Assembly: GCA_964480635.1 (NCBI GenBank)
Contig: CAYZQE010000096.1
Span: 1-9,041 of the forward strand
Source: CAYZQE01 sp964480635
GTDB lineage: Bacteria > Pseudomonadota > Gammaproteobacteria > GCA-001735895
Direction of reading: 5' to 3'
Length of the DNA: 9,041 bases
Part shown: positions 1 through 6,339 of the stretch, piece after piece
Layout: each line of letters begins with the position of its first letter
How positions within the stretch are numbered: the first letter of the stretch is position 1
Made by a program: the position numbers and the translations under genes
Notes under the pieces: generated by a model
What the model was told of the DNA's origin: nothing
Seen by the model: the letters and a program-made list of their open reading frames with translations, nothing else
The model's database searches: none

Positions 1-677
1 CCCGTCATACTATCAACAACAAACAATGTTTCTGTCGGATTAAGAATTGCATTTAATTCTTTAATCTCATCCATCATCTCATCATCGACATGCAGACGAC
101 CCGCTGTATCAATAATAAGGACATCTGCATTTTGTTTTTTAGCAAACGATAAGGCTTGCTTGGCAATTTTTACAGGTTTTTGGCTAGCGTCAGAATTAAA
201 AAAGGCGGCATTAACTTCTTTAGAGAGTGTTTCAAGCTGCTGAATAGCCGCAGGGCGATAAACGTCCACACTGGCAAGCATGACATGCTTTTTTTCTTTC
301 TCTATCAGCATTTTAGCCAGCTTAGCGGCAGTCGTTGTTTTACCAGCGCCCTGCAAACCCGCCATTAAAATGACAATAGGTGGTTTTTGATTGAGATCTA
401 AACCCTCATGGGTTGAACCCATAACCGTTTCAAGCTCATCTTGAACAATTTTTATAAGCACTTGTCCCGGGGTGAGACTGGTTAGAACCTCTTTGCCAAC
501 CGCTTTAGCCTTAACTTTATCAATGAATTCACGTACTACTGGTAAGGCAACATCGGCCTCAAGCAATGCCATACGGATATCACGCATGGTGTCTTTAATG
601 TTTTCTTCGCTTAAACGGCCTTGGCCACGTAAATTTTTAACGGTACGCGTTAGGCGTTCGGATAGATTATTAAACAT
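1..677 (-). CDS. ffh: Signal recognition particle protein Ffh, partial (N-terminal 225 residues)
   Basis: Ffh is the GTPase of the bacterial signal recognition particle. It binds 4.5S RNA and the signal sequences of nascent inner-membrane proteins and docks with FtsY at the membrane. The reading frame starts at the ATG whose first base is 677 and runs off the left edge. Visible are the helical N domain (about residues 1-90, beginning MFNNLSERL and including the ALLEADVALPVV stretch) and the first part of the G domain: the P-loop GLQGAGKTT at about 107-115, DVYRPAA at about 138-144, and DTAGR at about 190-194. The sequence ends at VDSMTG, so the last GTPase motif and the methionine-rich M domain lie outside the window. 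No defect is visible. The start matches the usual Ffh N-terminus, although no clear Shine-Dalgarno sequence precedes it. Identification is very secure. Confidence 0.97.
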   Translation of the reverse strand, partial: MFNNLSERLTRTVKNLRGQGRLSEENIKDTMRDIRMALLEADVALPVVREFIDKVKAKAVGKEVLTSLTPGQVLIKIVQDELETVMGSTHEGLDLNQKPPIVILMAGLQGAGKTTTAAKLAKMLIEKEKKHVMLASVDVYRPAAIQQLETLSKEVNAAFFNSDASQKPVKIAKQALSFAKKQNADVLIIDTAGRLHVDDEMMDEIKELNAILNPTETLFVVDSMT

Positions 678-718
678 AGGAATTAGTCTTTAGATAAAGG
701 TAAGGAATTAATAAACTG

Positions 719-730
719 ATTATAGCGCAA
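719..730 (-). promoter_or_regulatory. Candidate ffh promoter (-10 element)
   Basis: On the minus strand the 99-bp gap between the phosphodiesterase gene and ffh contains TTGCGCTATAAT, which includes a perfect -10 hexamer (719-724) about 42 bases before the ffh start. No good -35 hexamer sits at the usual distance. The gap suggests that ffh has its own promoter, but it could also be read from the upstream gene. The call rests on one hexamer. Confidence 0.3.
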
Positions 731-776
731 TGAACTCCAACTTAAGTACCATAATTTTTAATACTGACTTATGTCG

Positions 777-1541
777 TTAAAGCTTAAAGATTTCATCACC
801 GGTCAAGCGATGAACATTAAAATCGGGAATCGACTCTAAACATTCTTTAAAAATAAGGTCTTCTTCGCCTGGTTTGAAATGTGTTAACCAAACTTCTGGC
901 TTATGCTCTAACTTTTTAATGTCTTCGCCTAAAGTACTTGGGCAATAATGTTTTGCCAGTTTACTAATTTCAAACTCTTTGTTAGGGAATGCTGACTCAA
1001 CAAACAAAATATCCAGTTTTTCGTATTTGTTTAAGGCTGACCATAAGGTGTCATTAGTCGTTGTGTCGCCACTAAAAGCAATGACCCCCTTAGCGCTCTC
1101 AACACAATAACCAACACCAGGAACAGTATGATTAACCGGTATCATTTCAAAAGTGCGTTCGCGAATGGTGATTTTTTCACCAGGATTCATCACTTCAAAT
1201 TTTATGCATGGGTTTTCTTTATTGGGTAACTCTGAAAAATCTGGCCAAATAATCCAGTTAAATATATGTGCTTTGAGTGCTTTTATGGTTTTTTCTTGGG
1301 CATGAACAATAATCGGTTCATCATTAACACCAAACATACTGTCAGCCAGTAATGGGAGGCCAGTAATATGATCCATATGAGAATGAGTCAAAAAAATATG
1401 GCGAATGCCCGACATGTCGTTTAGAGCCATTTCGCCTAAACCTGTGCCTGCATCTATGAGTATATCGTCATCTATTTGAAAACAGGTTGTTCTTAGATGA
1501 CTACCAATACCGCCAGCCCAACCTAAAATTTTAACTCTCAT
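777..1541 (-). CDS. MBL-fold hydrolase, class II 3',5'-cyclic-nucleotide phosphodiesterase type
   Basis: This 254-residue protein has the metallo-beta-lactamase fold that binds two metal ions. The signature HSHMDH is at residues 53-58, preceded by the strand-turn LIDAGTG (28-34). Further candidate metal ligands are H138 in VNHTVPGVGY, D159 in FSGDTTTND, and H221 in LTHFKPGEE. HxHxDH followed by a small residue, then GDT and a C-terminal TH, is the layout of class II cyclic-nucleotide phosphodiesterases; proteobacterial proteins of this length are commonly annotated so. If that holds, it would hydrolyse cAMP or cGMP to the 5' nucleotide. No signal peptide is seen, so it is probably cytoplasmic. 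Nucleotide specificity cannot be read from the sequence, and other MBL hydrolases of small esters remain possible. The gene lies upstream of ffh in the same direction and faces away from ypjD. The start codon has no Shine-Dalgarno sequence, but the N-terminus MRVKILGWAGGIG fits the family's first beta strand and glycine-rich turn. Confidence 0.82.
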   Translation of the reverse strand: MRVKILGWAGGIGSHLRTTCFQIDDDILIDAGTGLGEMALNDMSGIRHIFLTHSHMDHITGLPLLADSMFGVNDEPIIVHAQEKTIKALKAHIFNWIIWPDFSELPNKENPCIKFEVMNPGEKITIRERTFEMIPVNHTVPGVGYCVESAKGVIAFSGDTTTNDTLWSALNKYEKLDILFVESAFPNKEFEISKLAKHYCPSTLGEDIKKLEHKPEVWLTHFKPGEEDLIFKECLESIPDFNVHRLTGDEIFKL

Positions 1542-1616
1542 TTATAATTTTTATGTTCATTAGTGATTCTTTGCTAAATATATCAAGACTTCTATAAATT
1601 GCATCCCTTTTGTCTT

Positions 1617-1645
1617 AGATATAGTTGATAAATAGAACTATGTCT
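1617..1645. promoter_or_regulatory. Imperfect inverted repeat in the divergent intergenic region
   Basis: The 193-bp region between the phosphodiesterase gene (minus) and ypjD (plus) contains AGATATAGTT (1617-1626) and AACTATGTCT (1636-1645). The arms are complementary at 9 of 10 positions and are separated by 9 bases. Its position between two divergent genes suits an operator for a dimeric regulator. The sequence is AT rich, so a chance repeat is quite possible. Confidence 0.3.
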
Positions 1646-1692
1646 CATTTATTAACAATATCTCAGTGCATAACGCTGTTTTTGTTTCTTTT

Positions 1693-1704
1693 TTGCGCTA
1701 TTAT
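1693..1704 (+). promoter_or_regulatory. Candidate -10 region for the ypjD operon
   Basis: TTGCGCTATTAT contains a near-consensus -10 hexamer (TATTAT, 1699-1704) about 30 bases before the ypjD start. The -35 side is a T-rich run without a recognisable hexamer. The 12-mer is the same, apart from one base, as the element in front of ffh. This is a weak inference from one hexamer and its placement. Confidence 0.3.
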
Positions 1705-1734
1705 TTAACTCACTAAAACTAGAAAAATAAGCTC

Positions 1735-2532
1735 TTGTTAACCCTATTCATTATTATTTTATATTGCTTTTCTGCCTTATTAATTTATAAGCAAAAAGTA
1801 TCTCAATCATCTTCTCATTTCATGCAGCAGCGTTGGTTTTGCCTAACCCCTGCTCTTATTGCTTTAGCGTTACATGCCATCACATTAAAAAGTAACATTT
1901 ACCTTCTTTCTGGCTTTAACTTAAGCTTATTCACCTCTGCTTCTTTAGTCAGTTGGCTGGTCTCTTTACAAATATTAATTGCTAGCATTAAGCGTCCTCT
2001 CGATTCCCTTGGCATTGTTATGTTCCCTCTTAGTGCGGCTGTTATTGCATTAGAATATAAATTTATGTCGACTAATATCATTGGCGACATTTCAAATGGC
2101 GTACAAAGTCATATTCTTATTTCAATTATCGCTTACAGTTTATTAATGCTTGGTGCGCTTCAAGCCGTTGCCCTTGCCTTTCAACATCGTGCCATTAAAA
2201 ACCATCACCCAACAGGACTGGTTAGAAAGTTACCGCCACTTCATGACATGGAAAGCTTTTTGTTTCAAATTTTAAGTTTTAGCTTTATCTTTTTAACCTT
2301 AGCATTAGTCAGTGGTTTCTTATTTTTTGATAATCTATTTGCTCAACACCTTGTTCACAAAACCATTTTATCTTCAATCGGCTGGGGCTCATTGTTAACA
2401 CTATTAATCGGCCGTTTCCTTTTTGGCTGGCGCGGTAAAATAGCGATACGATGGACATTTATTAGTTTTGGTTTTATTGTGCTGGCTTACTTCGGCAGCA
2501 AATTTGTTCTTGAAATTCTTCTAAAAGTTTAG
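1735..2532 (+). CDS. ypjD: CcsA/YpjD-type inner membrane protein (CorE)
   Basis: This 265-residue, very hydrophobic protein has about eight predicted membrane segments, starting at residues 2-18. It matches E. coli YpjD over its full length from memory: LALHAITL near residue 44, HILISIIAYSLLMLGALQA at about 126-144, the KLPPLHDME loop at about 165-173, and the end FGWRGKIAIRW followed by VLAYFGSKFV. YpjD belongs to the same membrane superfamily as the haem-handling CcsA and CcmC proteins, and H47 and H126 are retained here. Its own role is not firmly known; it has been linked with CorB in divalent-metal resistance. The TTG start at 1735 is chosen because an in-frame stop lies at 1720-1722, no ATG occurs before residue 30, and the length then fits the 263 residues of E. 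coli YpjD. No Shine-Dalgarno sequence is visible. It is first in the rightward gene set, and corB begins 9 bases after its stop. Confidence 0.9.
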   Translation: MLTLFIIILYCFSALLIYKQKVSQSSSHFMQQRWFCLTPALIALALHAITLKSNIYLLSGFNLSLFTSASLVSWLVSLQILIASIKRPLDSLGIVMFPLSAAVIALEYKFMSTNIIGDISNGVQSHILISIIAYSLLMLGALQAVALAFQHRAIKNHHPTGLVRKLPPLHDMESFLFQILSFSFIFLTLALVSGFLFFDNLFAQHLVHKTILSSIGWGSLLTLLIGRFLFGWRGKIAIRWTFISFGFIVLAYFGSKFVLEILLKV

Positions 2533-2541
2533 GCCTCTCTT

Positions 2542-3807
2542 TTGAACGATCTATCCCTCAGTACTTTATTTATAATTCTCTTTGTACTTATTTTAGTGTC
2601 TGCATTTTTTTCGGGCTCTGAAACAGGATTGATGAGTTTAAACCGTTATCGGTTAAAACACCTTGCTGCTACAAAACAAGGTGGCGCCTTTCATGCGTTC
2701 CAATTACTTAAAAAGCCCGATCAATTAATTAGCCTTATTTTATTGGGCAATAATTTTATAAATATCATTATTACCCAATTAGCGACTTACATTGGTTATA
2801 GAATTTATGGTGATGTCGGCATTGCTATTGCTACAGGTGCTTTAACCTTGGTTCTTCTCATTTTTGCAGAAGTGACGCCCAAAACAATTGCCGCACAACA
2901 TCCCGAAAAAATAGCCTATCCTGCCGCTTATGTTTACATAGTTCTGATGAAAATTTTGTTTCCATTAGTCATAAGCATTAACTGGTTAGCAAGCCATGTT
3001 ATGGCTTTGTTTAGCCCTAAAAAAACCTTTTCTAATGATGCTTTAAACTCTGAAGAGCTACGTATTGCCGTAACAGAGGCATCTGGTCTTATTCCTGAAT
3101 CACATAAAGATATGTTGATTGGCATATTAGATTTAGAAAAGATTACGGTCGATGACATTATGATTCCACGGAATGAAATAACAGGTATCGATATTGAAGA
3201 GAACTGGGATGACACTTTAGATCAAATCACAAAAATGCCTTATACGCGTATCCCTGTATTTCAAGGTTCTATTGATCAAATATTAGGTATGACCATGATG
3301 CGCAAAATATTGCCTCGCATTATGGATGATGATTTTAGCCCAGAAGCCCTTAAAAAAATGATCTCTGCCCCCTATTTCATACCAGAAGGTACTGCATTAA
3401 CAACTCAACTTATAAACTTTCAAACTAACAAACGCCGCATTGGCTTTGTGGTGGATGAATATGGCGACATTCAAGGATTAGTGACGTTAGAAGATATTTT
3501 GGAAGAAATTGTTGGCGAATTTACCACCGACCCCAATACTATTAATAAAGATTTTTATATTAACGATGAAGGCGAATATATTGTTGATGGTAGCGCTCAA
3601 ATTCGTCATTTAAATAAACAATTAAATATAAAACTACCCGCTAATGGCCCTAAAACACTCAATGGTCTACTACAAGATTCATTACAAAATATTCCTCAAG
3701 CTGGAATCAGCATTAAAATTAATGGATACCCCCTTGAAATTTTATTAGTTAAAAACAATATTGCAAAAACAGTTCGCCTTATAATCCCTAAGGCCAAGCA
3801 ACAATAA
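2542..3807 (+). CDS. corB: CNNM/CBS-domain membrane protein CorB (YfjD family, HlyC/CorC-type)
   Basis: The 421-residue protein has the CorB/CorC layout. A CNNM (DUF21) membrane domain covers about residues 5-155, with SGSETGLMSLNRYR (24-37), LLGNNFINI (67-75) and FAEVTPKTIA (108-117). A pair of CBS domains follows at about 205-325, with DDIMIPRNEI and the block VVDEYGDIQGLVTLEDILEE (303-322). A C-terminal CorC_HlyC domain occupies about 338-418. Relatives act in magnesium and cobalt efflux, the CBS pair sensing nucleotide and Mg. It lies in the inner membrane with the CBS part in the cytoplasm. The TTG start at 2542 is chosen because the resulting N-terminus, MNDLSLSTLFIIL, lines up with E. 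coli YfjD and the preceding in-frame codon run begins at the ypjD stop. ypjD and corB are also neighbours in E. coli, which supports a shared role. The gene is complete. Confidence 0.95.
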   Translation: MNDLSLSTLFIILFVLILVSAFFSGSETGLMSLNRYRLKHLAATKQGGAFHAFQLLKKPDQLISLILLGNNFINIIITQLATYIGYRIYGDVGIAIATGALTLVLLIFAEVTPKTIAAQHPEKIAYPAAYVYIVLMKILFPLVISINWLASHVMALFSPKKTFSNDALNSEELRIAVTEASGLIPESHKDMLIGILDLEKITVDDIMIPRNEITGIDIEENWDDTLDQITKMPYTRIPVFQGSIDQILGMTMMRKILPRIMDDDFSPEALKKMISAPYFIPEGTALTTQLINFQTNKRRIGFVVDEYGDIQGLVTLEDILEEIVGEFTTDPNTINKDFYINDEGEYIVDGSAQIRHLNKQLNIKLPANGPKTLNGLLQDSLQNIPQAGISIKINGYPLEILLVKNNIAKTVRLIIPKAKQQ

Positions 3808-3810
3808 ATA

Positions 3811-5163
3811 ATGGCTAAACAAGCTCAATATCAATGCACCGATTGCGGTACCTTGCATGTTAAATGGTCTGGTCAATGTGCTGACTGTAAAAGCTGGAAT
3901 AGCTTAGAGCAATACGCAGCAATCACTTCAAACAAACAAAAAGGCAACTGGCACGCTAGTAGCATCACTCAAAGCATTGTCCTTAAAGATGTCCCTATAA
4001 GTGATGAACCACGTTTTAGTAGCAAATTATCTGAGTTAGATCGCGTTTTGGGCGGTGGTATTGTGCATGGCTCTGTTATTTTATTAGGCGGTGATCCCGG
4101 TATTGGAAAATCTACTATATTATTACAATGCTTGGCTCACCTGAGCCAATCGGTCAATGCCTTATATGTCACTGGCGAAGAATCTTTACAGCAAGTGAGC
4201 TTAAGAGCCAATCGTTTAAACTTACCCAATGACAAACTCACCTTACTCAGCTCAACTTGCGTAGAAGAAATTATTCATCACACCGACAAACTAAAACCAA
4301 CCGTCATGGTGATTGACTCAATTCAGACCATTTATACCGATGCCATACAGTCAGCCCCCGGCTCTGTTAGCCAAGTACGTGAAAGTACCGCATTATTAGT
4401 CCGCTTAGCTAAACAAAAAAATATCGCCATATTTTTAGTCGGCCACGTGACCAAAGACGGTCAATTGGCTGGCCCAAGGGTATTAGAGCATATGGTTGAC
4501 ACTGTTTTATATTTTGAAGGCGATAGCTCAACTCGGTTTCGTTTGATTAGAGCCGTAAAAAACCGCTTTGGTGCCGTTAATGAACTAGGCATATTCGCCA
4601 TGACAGAAGAAGGTTTAAAAAATGTCAGCAACCCATCTGCGCTATTTTTAGCACACCATACTAAACCTGTATCTGGTAGCGTAATTATGGTGTCTCGTGA
4701 AGGCACTCGCCCATTCTTAGTTGAGATACAAGCCTTAGTGACCGATAGTCATCATGGCAACCCTAAACGTGTTTGCGTAGGGTTAGAGAGCAACCGTTTA
4801 GCAATGCTTATCGCTATTTTACAAAGACATGGCGGTATTTCCTTAGCCGACCAAGATGTCTTCATTAATGCCGTTGGTGGCGTGCGCATTAATGAAACGG
4901 GTGCAGATTTAGCCATTATTCTTGCCTTGCTCTCTAGTTTTAAAGACCGAGTCGTTGACCCCCATTTACTGGTTTTTGGCGAAGTGGGTTTATCGGGTGA
5001 AATCCGACCTGTTCCTAATGGTGAAGAACGTCTCCGTGAAGCCAGTAAACACGGTTATACTAAAGCAATTGTCCCAACAGCGAACGCCCCTAAGCGCCAA
5101 AAAATAAAAAATATCGAGTTGATGACAGTCAATCATTTAGTTGAAGCGCTGAATATCCTATAA
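3811..5163 (+). CDS. radA: DNA repair and recombination ATPase RadA (Sms)
   Basis: RadA is a RecA-like ATPase and DnaB-type helicase that drives branch migration of recombination intermediates in the cytoplasm. The 450-residue protein shows every family feature in order. There is an N-terminal four-cysteine zinc finger (C9, C12, C23, C26), a Walker A motif GGDPGIGKST (93-102, with K100), a TGEES motif (121-125), and a Walker B VMVIDSIQT (about 165-173). The RadA-specific KNRFG motif is at 250-254. A Lon-protease-like C-terminal domain includes the FGEVGLSGEIRPV stretch near residue 390. Length is normal (about 450-460 in relatives). The ATG start lies 3 bases after the corB stop, so translation is probably coupled; there is no Shine-Dalgarno sequence. 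The last codons, for ALNIL and stop, form the first copy of a 20-bp-period direct duplication. Confidence 0.98.
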   Translation: MAKQAQYQCTDCGTLHVKWSGQCADCKSWNSLEQYAAITSNKQKGNWHASSITQSIVLKDVPISDEPRFSSKLSELDRVLGGGIVHGSVILLGGDPGIGKSTILLQCLAHLSQSVNALYVTGEESLQQVSLRANRLNLPNDKLTLLSSTCVEEIIHHTDKLKPTVMVIDSIQTIYTDAIQSAPGSVSQVRESTALLVRLAKQKNIAIFLVGHVTKDGQLAGPRVLEHMVDTVLYFEGDSSTRFRLIRAVKNRFGAVNELGIFAMTEEGLKNVSNPSALFLAHHTKPVSGSVIMVSREGTRPFLVEIQALVTDSHHGNPKRVCVGLESNRLAMLIAILQRHGGISLADQDVFINAVGGVRINETGADLAIILALLSSFKDRVVDPHLLVFGEVGLSGEIRPVPNGEERLREASKHGYTKAIVPTANAPKRQKIKNIELMTVNHLVEALNIL

Positions 5164-5164
5164 T
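5136..5164 (+). promoter_or_regulatory. Possible internal promoter ahead of xseB-ispA-dxs
   Basis: A perfect -10 hexamer TATAAT (5159-5164) lies across the radA stop codon. A poor -35 candidate (TTTAGT, 5136-5141, three of six matches) precedes it with a 17-base spacer. Transcription would start near 5171, about 24 bases before xseB. The hexamer is formed at the junction of the two copies of a short direct repeat. It may be fortuitous in AT-rich DNA. Confidence 0.25.
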
Positions 5165-5180
5165 AGCGCTAAATATCCTA
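5145..5180. repeat. Short tandem direct repeat, 16-bp units with a period of 20
   Basis: AGCGCTGAATATCCTA (5145-5160) is repeated as AGCGCTAAATATCCTA (5165-5180), with one mismatch and TAAT between the copies. The first copy encodes the C-terminus of RadA and the second is untranslated, between radA and xseB. It looks like a small tandem duplication at the end of radA. Confidence 0.85.
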
Positions 5181-5194
5181 ACTCTTTAAGACTC

Positions 5195-5434
5195 ATGGCC
5201 ACAAAAGCACCAAAAATCAAAGATTTTGAATCATCATTAAATGAACTCGAATCCATTGTTACTAAAATGGAAAGTGGTGATTTAGCATTGGATGAATCAC
5301 TTAACACGTTTGAAAAAGGGATTAAATTAGCCAATTCATGTCAGGCGGCTTTAGATCAAGCAGCGCAAAAGGTTAATATTTTAATCGAAGAAAATGGACT
5401 TCAAAAAACAATACCTTTTGACGCTGAAGATTAG
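5195..5434 (+). CDS. xseB: Exodeoxyribonuclease VII small subunit XseB
   Basis: XseB is the small subunit of exonuclease VII. Several copies bind one XseA and keep it active in degrading single-stranded DNA to oligonucleotides. The 79-residue product matches the family in length (80 in E. coli) and pattern. FESSLNELESIVTKMESGDL at about residues 11-30 is the first helix, followed by LDESLNTFEKGIKLANSCQ (32-50) and an A-x-x-KVNIL ending, which together make a helical hairpin. The ATG at 5195 is the only sensible start; no Shine-Dalgarno sequence precedes it. xseA is not in the window, as is usual. ispA begins 8 bases after its stop, the same order as in E. coli. Confidence 0.95.
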   Translation: MATKAPKIKDFESSLNELESIVTKMESGDLALDESLNTFEKGIKLANSCQAALDQAAQKVNILIEENGLQKTIPFDAED

Positions 5435-5442
5435 TCAACACT

Positions 5443-6339
5443 ATGAAATCACGCTTATCCAGTCGCATTAAAATATACAATGCTCGCATTGATAAACTAT
5501 TAGAACATTGGCTTCCTCCCGCTTCAATGTCACCACAAATACTGCATCAAGCGATGCGTTATTCCGCTATGGCTAAAGGTAAAAGAGTACGTCCTGCCTT
5601 AGTTTATGCGACAGCCGAAACGCTTAACATCCCATTAGAACTTGTAGATGGCCCTGCCGTTGCAATAGAGCTTATTCATGCTTATTCTCTTATTCATGAT
5701 GACCTTCCTGCCATGGATGATGATGATTTAAGGCGCGGTAGGCCTACTTGCCACAAACAATTTGATGAAGCGACAGCCATTCTTGCAGGTGATGCCATTC
5801 AAGCCTTATCGTTTTATATCTTAAGCCATGATAAGAGCATGACTAAAGATGCAACTAAACGCTTAAAAATGATTGAAACCTTATCGTTATTTTCTGGCTC
5901 TAGAGGCATGGCGGGTGGTCAGGCTTTTGATCTTGCTTCGGTTGGAAAAACATTAAACATTGCTGAATTAGAAAACATGCACATCCATAAAACAGGCGCT
6001 TTGATTCGTACCTGTATTCATATGGCCGCTTATTCTTGTGACAGCATTGATGAAAAAACATTTAATGCCCTAGATAAATATTCAAAAGCTATTGGGCTAT
6101 CATTTCAAGTACAAGACGATATTTTAGATGTCATTAGTGACACTGAAACATTAGGCAAACCGCAAGGCTCTGATATGGCACAAAACAAACCTACTTTTCC
6201 ATCTATTATTGGTTTAAAGGAATCTCAAGAAAAAGCATTAGACTTACATCAACATGCCCTTGATTCCATCAGCGAATTTGGAGAAGAAGCTGATATTTTA
6301 CGCGACATTTCAAGCTGGTTTGTAGAAAGAGAACACTAG
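5443..6339 (+). CDS. ispA: Farnesyl diphosphate synthase (short-chain trans-prenyltransferase)
   Basis: This enzyme condenses dimethylallyl or geranyl diphosphate with isopentenyl diphosphate to give farnesyl diphosphate, the precursor of ubiquinone side chains and undecaprenyl phosphate. The 298-residue protein has GKRVRP (46-51), the first aspartate-rich motif DDLPAMDDDD (86-95), followed by RRGRPTCH. It also has GGQAFDL (158-164), HKTGALI (182-188), and the second aspartate-rich motif within FQVQDDILDV (221-230). The two extra residues inside the first aspartate motif, together with its length, are typical of bacterial IspA rather than long-chain octaprenyl synthases. Product length still cannot be proved from sequence, and geranylgeranyl synthases of the same subfamily look similar. 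It sits between xseB and dxs, with its stop codon overlapping the dxs start by one base. A weak GAAGA lies before the ATG. Confidence 0.95.
   Translation: MKSRLSSRIKIYNARIDKLLEHWLPPASMSPQILHQAMRYSAMAKGKRVRPALVYATAETLNIPLELVDGPAVAIELIHAYSLIHDDLPAMDDDDLRRGRPTCHKQFDEATAILAGDAIQALSFYILSHDKSMTKDATKRLKMIETLSLFSGSRGMAGGQAFDLASVGKTLNIAELENMHIHKTGALIRTCIHMAAYSCDSIDEKTFNALDKYSKAIGLSFQVQDDILDVISDTETLGKPQGSDMAQNKPTFPSIIGLKESQEKALDLHQHALDSISEFGEEADILRDISSWFVEREH

Noticed and set aside
472..693. Open plus-strand frame of 73 codons opposite the start of ffh
   Set aside because: The minus strand encodes an unmistakable Ffh N domain here. The plus-strand frame is low-complexity, Ser/Arg-rich shadow sequence.
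2934..3215. Open minus-strand frame of 93 codons inside corB
   Set aside because: It lies wholly within the strongly recognised corB coding sequence on the other strand and resembles no family; it is an antisense shadow.
4461..4706. Open minus-strand frame of 81 codons inside radA
   Set aside because: It is antisense to the conserved radA core, has no start context and matches no known protein.
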